From the NCBI GenBank assembly GCA_964019135.1, contig OZ025252.1:46350959-46414958 (forward strand): a stretch of 64,000 bases of DNA. Reading direction: 5' to 3'. The notes under the pieces were generated by a model that was not told the origin of the DNA, did no database searches, and saw only the letters and a program-made list of their open reading frames with translations. Both the position numbers and the translations under genes were made by a program. Every line of letters begins with the position of its first letter. The first letter of the stretch is position 1. Below are positions 1-10,220 of this stretch, piece after piece. Source of the stretch: Arenicola marina. Lineage: Eukaryota; Annelida; Polychaeta; Arenicolidae.

Positions 1-239
1 GACTGCGACCTCGCAGTGACCGCCACAACCAGCCGTCAAACATGACGAAAACTGGCCCTATCCTGTGGCTCTGGGTGGTCTTGACAACCCAGGTCTGTTT
101 CCATGGGCACCAAATGTAGTATTTCTGGTTCTAGGCCCAAATTGATGCAGAAAGTTCCTTACCCAACCTGGCGGGATTCGAACCGGCAACCCTCCATATC
201 CAGGGGAAACACCTAGCACATTAGACCAAAGGGAACTTC
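1..239 (-). repeat. tRNA-derived SINE, cut by window edge
   Basis: Read on the minus strand, bases 239 to about 165 look like a tRNA head. There is an A-box-like segment (TGGTCTAATGTGCTAGG, about 214-228) and a clear B box (GGTTCGAATCCCGCC, about 171-185) at tRNA-like spacing. An unrelated body (about 165 down to 1) follows, as in tRNA-derived SINEs. The head most resembles Glu/Asp-type tRNAs. It is not a working tRNA, because the acceptor stem does not close. The 3' tail lies outside the window or is lost. Confidence 0.6.
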
Positions 240-945
240 CCATTTGGCCCGAGGCTCTTGGTGTCCTTTACCCACTGAGCCTGGGCTGAGATATCACACA
301 TGAAACCCTTTTCTATTTGTATATGAAATGCATTTGCATCAAACATGTATCTATACAAAGACGTGTACAAGGTCAACTTAGAAACAAAAATTGCACAAAA
401 ATGCTGGAAATTGCTCCTAATTAAAACATTGATCATACCGGAAACAAATATGCCATAACTGTAGTTCAAATAGCCAAAGCCAAACCTGCTTGGAAATTCT
501 CTCAGCAACATATCCACTTTGTATATACAAAATGGATTACTGATAATTGTCTATTCAAGGACTAGACACATATCTGTCTTACCTGTGACAGCTAAATATC
601 ATTGTCTGATGGATAAATCAGTAAAGCTGTTTAGTGATCCAACAGATGGGCAACTACTGACAAATATATTTTACAATTTTTTTCTATGAAGTATCTATCT
701 AGAACAAACCTATCTTCATCCTACTATTGTACTACCGTATTGTCAGTACCCATAACTTAGATAGTGTAAATTTTACATGAACCTTTATTTACTATATTTA
801 ATTGAATCAATTTACCAGTAATACTGATGTGGGACGTACAGGCACAATAACATGTTTTGGAGGTACAAACATCTTGCCTTTCCTGTTTTCAGATGTGCTA
901 TGATGTGGCATTGTATGGGTTCTTTATTTATACTTATATTTACAG
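240..945. other. no gene recognised; possible MRPS5 5' part
   Basis: AT-rich DNA with no exon I can support. The N-terminal mitochondrial-targeting exon(s) of MRPS5 must lie here or left of the window. Possible splice acceptors at about 893 and 945 (TTTTCAG and TTTACAG) precede the first coding exon I can recognise. Confidence 0.5.
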
Positions 946-1041
946 CTTATCCAGTATCTTCAGTGCAGCCTGTGATACAGAACTGTACCATTCAGTCCTT
1001 CTGTCAACAACAAACTCGACATTCAAGCATATTCACCAAAT
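946..1041 (+). CDS. MRPS5: MRPS5 exon (N-terminal, start uncertain)
   Basis: Ends in residues TRHSSIFTK plus one base, then donor GTATGT. The IFTK end corresponds to FFTK in human MRPS5, just before LTADELW. An acceptor after TATATTTACAG gives a start at 946; another AG at 893 would lengthen the exon in the same frame. Confidence 0.6.
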
Positions 1042-4000
1042 GTATGTATTGATTTCACATAGTTTGGTAACCTGTAGGTGCCAGTAATGACATTTACAGA
1101 CATAACTGCTAGACCCTGTAAATGAATATTTTATGTTTAAAGTTACACATCCAGCAATATTTTTCTTGAAAAATGTAAAAACTATTTTGATTGGAAATGA
1201 TGTATTTATATTCTTAGCATAGAAGTACACCTATATTGTATGAAATAAAAACCCAGATATGTTGTTAAGCCTCTTTTTTGGCAAAATTAGTGCATCCCAT
1301 ATGAAAACGTGTGGCTTTCTTGTGTACTACCGGTACGTCATCGAAATATGCACATTGCAGCAGTTTTATACCTTTCATCATGCGATGACAGATCTACTTC
1401 TCATGAAGGTTACATTTATACAGTCAGACAATGTGTTCTAAATGTGTTTCCAAAATATTTCGAAAACCATAATTTAAGTAAAAAATTGCTGCATGAGCAT
1501 CTTTAAGCAACCTATTTGTCCATATACATAACCTTGTATCAGAAAAATAAAAATAAATGCTGGTACTTATAATTGCATCTGTATCACCTACATGTATACA
1601 TCCCTGTCTGTCTTCATTTATGTGATATGTGAATTTGTGTATGATTATATTTTGTGTGGTTTGACAGTGACTGGTGATGACTTGTGGAGGGGAGTCATTG
1701 CTGTCAGTAATGCTGGCAAGAAGAGGGGACGTGGCAAGAGAGTGGGCAGGAAGAAGACTACAAACCTAAACATTGGACAGTCTATTGGAGACGGTGAGGC
1801 TCATGATGCAGTGTTGCATTGCCTGTGCAACTTCTGTCCTTGTACTGTTCTCACTTCCTAGCAAGAACTTGGATGGAGCTGTCATTGCATTAGCCATTGT
1901 GCTGTCATTCAAGTGACCATTTTCTTTATTTCGCTGAATTGCATTATAAACTCTAAAGATTACATTGTAATATATAAATATATATAAATGTACTCCAACT
2001 GTTCTCTTTTTTAATTGCAACTTCTGTTTTACAAAGGGTGTGAAGCCAGGATAATGTAAGCATTTAGAGATATACAGTGAAAATGATATGTAATACCTCA
2101 CTTGTTATATAAAGTAGTTTTTCGCTATTTGAGAACCAGCCATCTTCGCGAATCTGGGTTTAGGCAATTAGCGATGACAACTAATGTAACCCCAATGATA
2201 TGTTTCATGTATGTGGTTGTCGCGTCCGCAGGGAGGGCGAACATCCTGTGGCCGGGTCTCAACGCCCCAGTGATGAAGAACAAAGAGGTGATGCAGCGCA
2301 AACAGCTTCCGGTAGACTCACAGCGTCAAGACCGCCTGGCGCAGCTGCGCGACAGCATGGGGCGTATCACCTACCCCAGCACGCCGCCCCTCATCAGGGG
2401 CTTCACCGGCGGCAGGATGGTCGGCTACCACTATGGGAAGCCGGACCCTATCGGTGACTGTACGTGTCGTACTGTGTATAATCAAATGTTTTAATTTTTG
2501 CTATGGTCTGGTTTTAATGGTTTAAATAGCGGTATGATGTCACAGGTGAGGAATGTAAGACCCCTTGATCGCGATTGGTTTGCCTGTTATTGATTATTGA
2601 TTATTCCCTAATATCGAAATACAAAAGGAATAATTAGCTATACAATGTCGTTACATTAAACTAATGGTGGTGCCATGAGTTTGCGATTCACGAACGAAAG
2701 TTTGCTCCATCTTACAGTCATTTACATTTGAATATTCGAGTACCACTGGCTGTAAACGTACTATGCAATGTCTGGTATGTGCATGTTTTCTAACAATTTA
2801 TTCTGATGTAATTTTCTCTTGTTTTTAATTCAGATAAATTTGAAGGTTTTGATTCAGTCCTTCTGGAGGTGCGTTTCCTGTGCTCGACTGTCTAATATGT
2901 AACAAATGATGGTAGAGCTTGTACATTAAAGTTACTATTTCAACAAAATATCAACAAGCCGGCTAATGAACCGATTAGTCTTAAAGTAACTGATAACGAT
3001 CGATTTTTGGGGCTGCCACCAGTAAAAACAAGTTACGCGACTTACCGAGTGCGACGCACGGGCTTCATATAGACTGATGCGCCAATTTTCTGCTTCTCAA
3101 CTCCTATGTTTACTTTTTATTGAAATACTAATCTTAACGTTAAATTAAAGGGGCAATGAAGATGAAATTAAGACTGAAGTTGAGAATACCTGACTAGTGG
3201 CATACGTTTAACTTAGGCATGTTATGTCCTGTTGTTTGTTTTCACAGCTCAAGCTAGTCACCAACATGACAGGCAATCTTGGGCGGAAACAGAGGTTCAC
3301 GGCCTTCATGATAGTAGGAAACGGAAATGGTTTGGCCGGTAAGTACCGTTCGTAAACAAGTTGGATCGCTAAGGCTGTGAAATATATGCCGCAATTTTTC
3401 ATTGAGTTAATTGAGCAATTAGGTTCTATTTTGTCAGTGTCATTGTTCCATATATTGAAAATTGAGGACATGCACAGACCCATTATGACACTGGCTGACA
3501 AACCGTGACTATCTTCCAGGTCTCGGACTGGGAAGAGGGACCAGGGTGTCTACTGCAGTGCGCGTGGTGAGTTTGTATTATACTACATTATTAAGGCGGT
3601 CAATACTTAATGTTCTTTTCACCTTTTCGTGTGAAGTTAATAGTTACGCTGACTATTTAAAGTGGTGTAGTTATTCTCCACGACACATCTTAAAATGTTA
3701 AAGTGCTTACATGTTTGCACCATTATGTCAAGGGTATCCGATGCCATCAGCGAGCAATATATACAGTGTCATTGTTTGGTCGACAGGCCAAGAACCGCGC
3801 GGCTCAAAGTCTGGTGTACGTGCCTCGGTTCCAGGATCACACAGGTAAAGAGGATATGCATATGGCATTGCGTCGAGTGCGAGATGGGTTTATCTCAGCA
3901 CAAGTCTCCAAAATCCTGCCTGAGCCTTTAAGCGAAGGCAGGATTTCGGAGATGCGTGCTGAGATAAACCCATCTCGCACGAGAAGCAATGCCATATGTA

Positions 4001-6162
4001 TTTTTTCGCTCGAATAGAACTTCAAACGTCGCCATTAAGTCAACACGGAGATCTAACGATGACAATGATACTCACAACTGCACCTAAATATTTGGTCGAA
4101 ATCATAACAGTGGCGCTCAATAGCACCTGTAACTAAGTGTTGCGCGCGACGTGTTTCCTTGGAGATATGACGTCGTCAAAGTGATTACGCCTCTGCGGCG
4201 GAGATAGGTCTAACGAACATATTGTTTTAGGCAAAATGGTATCTATTTGTTAAATGAACCTTTTGTTTTGGTAAATTGTGGCTGTATTTCTATAGTTGGA
4301 GTTCATATGATTAAGGTCTATAGATATTAAGTTTGGTTGGTTTGTTGGAACTATTTATGTAAATATCAGTTACGCGCACTGATACCGCGATAACCACTGA
4401 GTGACAAGATCTGTAACGTGAATGGCGGCAGCAAAACAACGCACGATTGGAAAACTAAAATGGATCTTACGCAGTAAGTTTCAGCTTTTAAGCCGCCGAA
4501 CTTCGCCACATAAACTAGTCAAACTGTAACATAATATGATAAAATCTCAATTTCTGACACGTATACCGGGATGGGTTTTTCCCGGAACTGGTGTCAACAT
4601 TGGCCACTGACAAGAGAGTGCGAGAAATGATAGTGTAGTTGATTGTAGGCATTTATACAGTCGCCCTTTGGCCAATTTTACCTTCGTGGCTCAACGGTAG
4701 CGCGATCAACTTCATACGTACATGTCTGCTTACATTCTCGGACCATTTCTTGGAGTTTACGCTCTTTAGTTTTTTAGCGGCTTCTTCGTCGTGAAAAGAT
4801 GTTGTTTGGGCTGCAAGAGACATAGAGATGACATTAAAGTATTAATTGGCCTTCCTCTTCATTTCAGTTTATCACAACATGTTTTCACAATATCACAGCA
4901 GTAAAGTGTTCATCCACAAGAAAGAGGAAGGTAAGCAGCTTCTTGACGCCTGTGCCTCAGAAAACATTATTTAGTGCTCATTTAATCTGCTATTTGTCTG
5001 GCTATCATTTGAATCGTATGTATATGTACCTACTGGATATCTATTTGAAGCGATTGGCCATTGGCATACATGGAACATGAAATCGCTGTCTGTAAAGGTA
5101 GCCGATTATGTAAATGTATATTAAGTCCACTGTTCTGTGTCTACCTTATTGGATGATTGAATGAAAATTCTTTTGTGTGATGGGCCTGAAAAAAAGACCA
5201 ATGCATCCATGGACTACCCGGTCACGACGCCGCGATATAGCTTACAATGCCATTCACGATGGATAACTGAAGGAAACCGCATCGTAGCTCGTGCTTGAGT
5301 TATCGCTTTGTTGCAGGATATGGTGTTCGGGCGCATCGCGTGATCAATTCTATATGTAAGATAATCGGCCTGAAAGACTTGCACTGTAAAGTGGAAGGCA
5401 GCACCAAGAACACAAAGTGTGTGACGCGGGCTTTCTTCGCGGCGCTCACCAATCAGGTGTGTACTTCACCCGTGTGTGGCTGCATTGTGTCCTGAGGCTG
5501 TGGGCTGTGAGAATCGGCTCGCGACGTGCTGTCTGTAATGCAAGGAAACACTATGAAAACACATAGTATGTACAACGTAATGATACATCTGTAATTGAAC
5601 ACTACTTTACCAAAAGAAATAGTACATAAGCGGCACCAAAGTGTATAGACCTTCCCAGGCCATATTCTGTGTTTTGAAGTGGCGTTCGGCTTCAGGTTTG
5701 AGGATGGATCTTTTGTTTGTAACGCATGTTTTGGGCACGATTTCCTTCCAAACCGTAAAAAGCTTATGTCTTTAACTTAAGGCTGATCCATATCCATTCG
5801 AGTTTCATCTTACTGAGTGCATGTTACATGTTTACGTGTTGTACCATTGCTAGGAGACTCATCAGGACCTCGCGGACAGACTTGGGTACCACGTGGTCCA
5901 GTTGCGTAAGGAGCGCGACTACTTACCGGAGACGCTTGCGTCGCCATCTAGCGGCGCAGTGAAGAAGGAAGTGTACAAGGCCGATGACGAAGACATTGAG
6001 ATGACATACGACAGACTCTACTACGACGGGAAAGTGGAATATCAGGCGGTGAGGAAAAACCCGCTGGCCAAGACTTATGGCTGGCGTAAAAAAGTGGAGA
6101 CTGTCCATAAGCGTAGGAACCAATTAGACGCACAGGTCTTGCGGCTAGCTGGGCTTGCCTGA
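946..6162 (+). CDS. MRPS5: mitochondrial ribosomal protein S5 (uS5m), ten exons, N-terminus missing
   Basis: A subunit of the small mitochondrial ribosomal particle; the S5 family helps shape the mRNA entry path and decoding fidelity. Ten exons chain in frame through GT..AG introns: 946-1041, 1668-1793, 2232-2453, 2834-2868, 3248-3338, 3520-3566, 3787-3844, 4868-4930, 5317-5456 and 5854-6162. Compared from memory with human MRPS5, matching landmarks in order are IFTKLTGDDLWRG, NAGKKRGRGKR, LWPGLNAPVMKN, the S5 core VGNGNGLAG followed by AKNRA, GYGVRAHRVI and ETHQDLADRLG. The N-terminal S5 fold spans the VGNG and AKNRA exons, the C-terminal fold the last two. The targeting peptide is not seen. 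Every exon junction keeps phase and no coding exon contains a stop, so the gene looks intact and active. The start of the first listed exon is uncertain. Confidence 0.93.
1668..1793 (+). CDS. MRPS5: MRPS5 exon with basic GKKRGRGKR tract
   Basis: Acceptor TTTGACAG, donor GTGAGG. Encodes LTGDDLWRG, NAGKKRGRGKRVGRKK and NLNIGQSIGDG, the lysine/arginine-rich segment typical of animal MRPS5, just N-terminal to the IGEG..LWPGLN motif. Confidence 0.92.
2232..2453 (+). CDS. MRPS5: MRPS5 exon with LWPGLN motif
   Basis: Acceptor GTCCGCAG, donor GTGACT. Encodes RANILWPGLNAPVMKN and then a polar linker ending GYHYGKPDPI. It is markedly GC-richer than the flanking introns, as expected for a conserved coding exon. 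Confidence 0.93.
2834..2868 (+). CDS. MRPS5: MRPS5 35-base microexon
   Basis: Acceptor TTAATTCAG, donor GTGCGT. Encodes only KFEGFDSVLLE plus a split first codon, matching YEDFDTRILEV of human MRPS5. It is easy for gene finders to miss, but needed to keep phase between its neighbours. Confidence 0.88.
3248..3338 (+). CDS. MRPS5: MRPS5 exon, first part of S5 domain
   Basis: Acceptor GTTTTCACAG, donor GTAAGT. Encodes LKLVTNMTGNLGRKQRFTAF and then MIVGNGNGLA. The VGNGxGxAG loop is the signature of the S5 N-terminal domain. Confidence 0.93.
3520..3566 (+). CDS. MRPS5: MRPS5 exon, S5 domain continuation
   Basis: Acceptor TCTTCCAG, donor GTGAGT. Encodes GLGLGRGTRVSTAVRV, the place of GFSIGKATDRMDAFRK in human. 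The strand-loop-helix shape is kept but the sequence has diverged. Confidence 0.88.
3787..3844 (+). CDS. MRPS5: MRPS5 exon with AKNRA helix
   Basis: Acceptor GGTCGACAG, donor GTAAAG. Encodes AKNRAAQSLVYVPRFQDHT, closely matching AKNRAVHHLHYIERYEDHT in human. The donor is followed 14 bases later by a foldback element. Confidence 0.94.
3845..4867 (+). other. MRPS5 intron carrying a foldback element
   Basis: A 1,023-base GT..AG intron between the AKNRA exon and the VYHNMF exon. It contains the nested inverted repeat at 3859-3998; the rest shows nothing recognisable. Confidence 0.85.
3859..3998. mobile_element. foldback / MITE-like nested inverted repeat
   Basis: Two 62-base arms, 3859-3920 and 3937-3998, are inverted copies matching at about 55 of 62 positions, with a 16-base loop between. 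The arms begin CATATGGCATTGC. Each arm also holds its own 25-base imperfect palindrome (3877-3901 and 3956-3980, GTGCGAGAT..TCTCAGCAC), so the structure is a hairpin inside a hairpin. It has no coding capacity. A non-autonomous DNA element is the simplest reading; target duplication is not clear. Confidence 0.7.
4868..4930 (+). CDS. MRPS5: MRPS5 exon VYHNMFSQYH
   Basis: Acceptor CTTCATTTCAG, donor GTAAGC. Encodes YHNMFSQYHSSKVFIHKKEE, matching the [20 protein letters not shown] stretch of human MRPS5. Confidence 0.9.
5317..5456 (+). CDS. MRPS5: MRPS5 exon, S5 C-terminal domain
   Basis: Acceptor TTTGTTGCAG, donor GTGTGT. Encodes GYGVRAHRVINSICKIIGLK and onward, with KVEGSTKN in place of KVSGSINM of human. 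This is the S5 C-terminal fold. Confidence 0.94.
5854..6162 (+). CDS. MRPS5: MRPS5 last exon
   Basis: Acceptor ATTGCTAG. Opens ETHQDLADRLGYHVVQLRKE, the counterpart of [20 protein letters not shown] in human, and runs to a TGA at 6160-6162. The acidic ADDEDIEM and the basic tail (WRKKVETVHKRRNQ) follow; the tail is longer and more divergent than in mammals. Confidence 0.94.
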   Translation, partial: ETHQDLADRLGYHVVQLRKERDYLPETLASPSSGAVKKEVYKADDEDIEMTYDRLYYDGKVEYQAVRKNPLAKTYGWRKKVETVHKRRNQLDAQVLRLAGLA

Positions 6163-6413
6163 TGGGCCTTGATAGTGACTCTGTGGGCTAGATGGATGAC
6201 TCTCATATAACAGTTCGGAAGCGTCCGAGCTGCGCGTGAAACTATCGAAAACATTATTGGAGAAAACGTGTCACTGTCATTTTGATACGTGTTTTCGGCA
6301 TTGCGACACATGTCACATATTCTTCACGGAAGCTAAATGGCTGCGGTGTTTGAAAGTAATGTGGCGGTATTCAGTGAAAATTGTTCGGTTAGCAGATTTG
6401 TAAGAATGCTTGG

Positions 6414-6419
6414 AATAAA
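6414..6419 (+). terminator. MRPS5 poly(A) signal
   Basis: A canonical AATAAA about 250 bases after the MRPS5 stop; further AATAAA-like hexamers follow near 6470. No other gene on this strand could use it nearby. Confidence 0.6.
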
Positions 6420-6429
6420 ACTTGGACGT

Positions 6430-6786
6430 ATCAGTGATGAATCAGTTTGTGTTTGTGATGACAATATAATAAATACATGTCATAGACTCATAGTTATCAT
6501 CATAATGTGATTTCACACCACCGGTTCACTTTTCAAATTTAAGACCGCTTTAAAGCAAATTCATGAAGTAATCAGTTCACGCGATTGAAAAATAGCTGTG
6601 CCTGTTCCACCTGTGAACCCGCTACAAGCACCACCGAGCAGCCACCTGCGATGTGTCAACGGCGTCGCTTATCCCGCATGATCACCATGTTTGTGGTGGG
6701 CCGGGGTGGCTCGTATTAATAACAACCGTCACTGGGACGTTTGCATTATGACCAACTTGTAATCCTGCCAGCGACGTTTTCCATTG
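6430..6786. other. spacer, nothing recognised
   Basis: Between the MRPS5 3' end and the TIR element. No exon, RNA gene or repeat I can support. Confidence 0.5.
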
Positions 6787-6792
6787 TCTCTT

Positions 6793-7158
6793 CCACAGGC
6801 GCTCAGATCTGCTGACAGAACCCCCGAAGTAAATAAACAACGCCCCCCTCTCAGGCACCGCATATAATAGAAAGAAAGGTACCGCTCTTGGTTTGCAGCG
6901 CCACAGACAGGCCCTCGCTTCAACTGGCCCTAGCGACCCACACACGACATTCACAACGCATCTATCACTTCGAATCAACTCATAGAAGTTTAACTCTTAC
7001 CACATCTACTTTCTGATGCCTGACATGTCCACAACTTAGCACAAATCGGACATTTTCCCAACAACTTGCAAAACAACAACACACTCGGACAGATCCCTCG
7101 ACCACTTTCGCCAGAAACGTGCCAGTGCGCAACTCAGAGTGAGCATTCCGGTGACGTC
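6793..7158 (+). repeat. left terminal inverted repeat
   Basis: 366 bases, inverted copy of 8488-8853. A roughly 90-codon open stretch appears in both copies because they are the same sequence; it matches no protein I know and is not taken as coding. Confidence 0.85.
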
Positions 7159-7572
7159 ACTGAAATCGTGTCACACATTGGGTTAGGGGGGCTACACCCC
7201 CATCTTCGCAAACAGGGGTGTGGTTCATAACATTTAAATATTTGTAGAGATCTCGAATTGGATTTTTGGTACAAACAGTTTAAGTGTTTTCGCCCCATTT
7301 TTTTTTAATCTGTAGGCACAAACAGTTGCCTGATGTCAAAGGTTGTTTTGCTGCTTGGTATAGGGCGGTTGTGGACACGTGCACACTATACAAACTTACA
7401 CGAAGAATCCATAATGTAAATAAATAGTCAGTGGACTTTCCCTCTCGAACATGATAATACTAGTAACCCCTTCATTTAGTGTCTTCCGGTGACCCACGAC
7501 CTATATATTTTATTGGAACTCCTCTGATCACGTGTCTGGGTATTTAATAAAAGATGTAAACATCAACAAGTC

Positions 7573-7920
7573 ATGCATGGCAAATCAAATAATGGAACAA
7601 TTGGAAACCGCGCTGGACCTAATCTAGGCGGCCATAATGTATGTATTACCCGCCAAGCAGGGATAGGCAAGACATTCTATTTGCGGCAAGCTGTACGTCG
7701 TCTTCAAGAACAAGGAGGAAAGAGTGGCTGTGACGGCCTCGAGTGGCATTATTTTGGAGCGGCTAAACAGCACCTGAGTGCCTGCCGTCAGAAAACTTGA
7801 AACTGCCCGCCAAAAGTGCCCGGCGTATCTGGCTAATACCCTCCTAATTATCGCAGATATAGTGATGCCGGGATATGGGACTTGGTGTAAGACGATAAAG
7901 AGTTCAGGGCTGCCAGGCAC
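7573..7920 (+). pseudogene. PIF1-like helicase fragment inside the TIR element
   Basis: A 76-codon open stretch (7573-7800) contains NVCITRQAGIGKTFYLRQAV, which fits the PIF1-family Walker A pattern ITGxAGTGKSxLL, followed by RRLQEQGGK. Downstream, out of continuous reading, VAVTASSGI resembles PIF1 motif Ia, and LLIIADIV near 7840-7865 resembles the Walker B region. The domain is degraded and far shorter than the several-hundred-residue helicase. PIF1 helicases occur as host genes and inside Helitrons and some other mobile elements. Here the fragment lies between long TIRs, so it is probably captured or a remnant of a larger relative. Confidence 0.55.
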
Positions 7921-8487
7921 AGAATACTTGAGACAGATGTAATCTTCGTTTAGGAAATTTCAATGATATAAATATATTTGGGATATTCTGGGAAACTGCT
8001 AATAATGCGATTTCACCATACATGTGGAAGTATGATTGAAATATTTATATTGCTTTAATTTCTTCACTTTAGTATATAGATTTATATGCAATAGTGCGGT
8101 CATATTAAATAAGCATTGGTATCATGCATACCAACTGCATGTGTAGTATAAAGTGTAACTAAATTATTTCAGTGCCACGACGCACGGCGTGACGTGTAAG
8201 AGACTACCGAGACTTGATCAAAGAAGTGGCCCCCCTTATACTCTTTACGGTGAAAGCTGTCAGATGAACTGAAATAATATCGATTATCTTATTTAAGAAA
8301 ACAAATAAGGAGGAAATTTGCAAAGACGCATACCGATACGTAATTTTTTCGAATGAAGACATAGTACAACAGCGCTAGAAGGCAGATTTATGTGGATTTG
8401 CCTGCGTAAAATTTAAACTGTTCAAATGCCCCCGCCAGAAATAAGTCACAGCCAATCACACGCCTTCTGCACAGGCCGGAAGTAAAG

Positions 8488-8853
8488 ACGTCACCGGAAT
8501 GCTCGCTCTGAGTTGCGCACTGGCACGTTTCTGGCGAAAGTGGTCGAGGGATCTGTCCGAGTGTGTTGTTGTTTTGCAAGTTGTTGTGAAAATGTCATAT
8601 TTGTGCTAAGTTGTGGACATGTCAGGCATCAGAAAGTAGATGTGGTAAGAGTTAAACTTCTATTGAGTTGATTCGAGGTGATAGATGCGTTGTGAATGTC
8701 GTGTGTGGGTCGCTAGGGCCAGTTGAAGCGAGGGCCTGTCTGTGGCGCTGCAAACCAAGAGCGGTACCTTTCTTTCTATTATATGCGGTGCCTGAGAGGG
8801 GGGCGTTGTTTATTTACTTCGGGGGTTCTGTCAGCAGATCTGAGCGCCTGTGG
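8488..8853 (-). repeat. right terminal inverted repeat
   Basis: 366 bases, inverted copy of 6793-7158, with only scattered differences seen by eye. It ends GATCTGAGCGCCTGTGG directly before the TCTCTT duplication. Confidence 0.85.
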
Positions 8854-8859
8854 TCTCTT

Positions 8860-9610
8860 CCTTCATTCGATACGCACTGGTTTCCCACGTTAAACGCAAT
8901 AGTCTTTCATGTTTAATATTAAACAGTACAAAGATTCAACAGATTCTCGAGGGGAGGGAGATATTCTTCAACACACATAGAGGTGATGGAAGAAGGCCTA
9001 ATACCCCACGTAGTATATGTTTAGTGACTGTTTCTCGTATGGTAGTGTTGTGCTAGCATGCGTACCCTTTCATTTGAAGTTCATTTAACTGAATTTAAGG
9101 TAAATTACGTTTCGCATCACAGGGAAGGCGTACATGTATGTTTAAGGGAAAAGGCGATATGCAAGTTGAATGACTTGTATGTATGTATGTAAAGGGTCGA
9201 CATCAGCAGTTCCCTCAAAAGGAGTGAAATCTCCATCATAACGTGCTGTTGCCTGCATTTTGAGGCTGCGGAGGGCCACACCAAATTTCACTAACTGCGC
9301 CGATTCCAGATGGGTGCAAGTGGTGGATTTTTTATATATTTTCGCAGCGCAGATGGGCTATTTGGTGAAACTTGCTCAAGGATTATAGACGCATGGTGGG
9401 AACCGGGTGGAGCCATCTAGATAATATCTAGATTTCACGTTAGAACAATTGTGAGAGGGAGCTAAACCTAATACTTAACTTATCCTCTTAGTTCGTCTGG
9501 TCTATATAATTAAGTATTAGGGCATATATCTGTTTTTGTGGTTGTGGCCATATCCAACAGCACACATTTATCATTTAATTGATGGGCGTAGAATTTAACC
9601 CTTATTTCAA
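8860..9610. other. intergenic, nothing recognised
   Basis: No exon, RNA gene or mobile element I can support; a short ATGT run lies near 9177-9190. Confidence 0.5.
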
Positions 9611-10220
9611 ACATACATACAACATAACAGAGATAACCCCGTATCAGCATACATACAACATAACAGAGATAACCCCATCAACATACATACAACATAACAG
9701 AGATAACCCCGTATCAGCATACATACAACATAACAGAGATAACCCCATCAACATACATACAACATAACAGAGATAACCCCATCAGCATACATACAACATA
9801 ACAGAGATAACCCCATCAACATACATACAACATAACAGATAACCCCGTATCAACATACATACAACATAACAGAGATACCCCATATCAACATACATACAAC
9901 ATAACAGAGATAACCCCGTATCAACATACATACAACATAACAGAGATAACCCCGTATCAACATACATACAACATAACAGAGATACCCCATATCAACATAC
10001 ATACAACATAACAGAGATACCCCCGTATCAACATACATACAACATAACAGAGATAACCCCGTATCAACATACATACAACATAACAGAGATAACCCCATAT
10101 CAACATACATACAACATAACAGAGATAACCCCGTATCAACATACATACAACATAACAGAGATAACCCCGTATCAACATACATACAACATAACAGAGATAC
10201 CCCATATCAACATACATACC
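9611..10220 (+). repeat. 36-bp minisatellite, about 17 copies
   Basis: Tandem copies of ACATACATACAACATAACAG followed by AGATAACCCC and a variable joint (GTATCAAC, ATATCAAC or ATCAAC). The joint changes unit length from about 33 to 36 bases. The joint variants are mixed along the array. Open frames on the minus strand reading MYVDTGLSLLCC simply follow the repeat and are not taken as genes. Confidence 0.95.

Larger units (their letters stand above)
6793..8853. mobile_element. 2,061-bp DNA element with 366-bp TIRs and 6-bp TSD
   Basis: Both ends carry equal 366-base terminal inverted repeats (6793-7158 and 8488-8853), nearly identical by eye, beginning CCACAGGCGCTCAGATCTG. The element is flanked by the direct repeat TCTCTT at 6787-6792 and 8854-8859, a 6-bp target-site duplication. 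The inner edge of each TIR ends at GACGTC. The interior (7159-8487) contains a broken helicase-like fragment and no transposase. It is therefore non-autonomous. The near-identical TIRs argue for a fairly recent insertion. The superfamily is unknown to me: 6-bp duplications occur in a few groups, and the terminal bases do not match the AG start expected of Polintons. Confidence 0.85.

Noticed and set aside
1-239. Functional tRNA gene
   Set aside because: A and B boxes are present but acceptor and anticodon stems do not pair; better explained as a SINE head.
6682-8916. Matching 82-98-codon frames at both ends of the TIR element
   Set aside because: Identical only because the TIRs are identical; no start, stop or domain conservation suggests coding.
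9611-10220. CRISPR array
   Set aside because: Head-to-tail tandem repeat without unique spacers, in animal nuclear DNA; the same holds for the other arrays.
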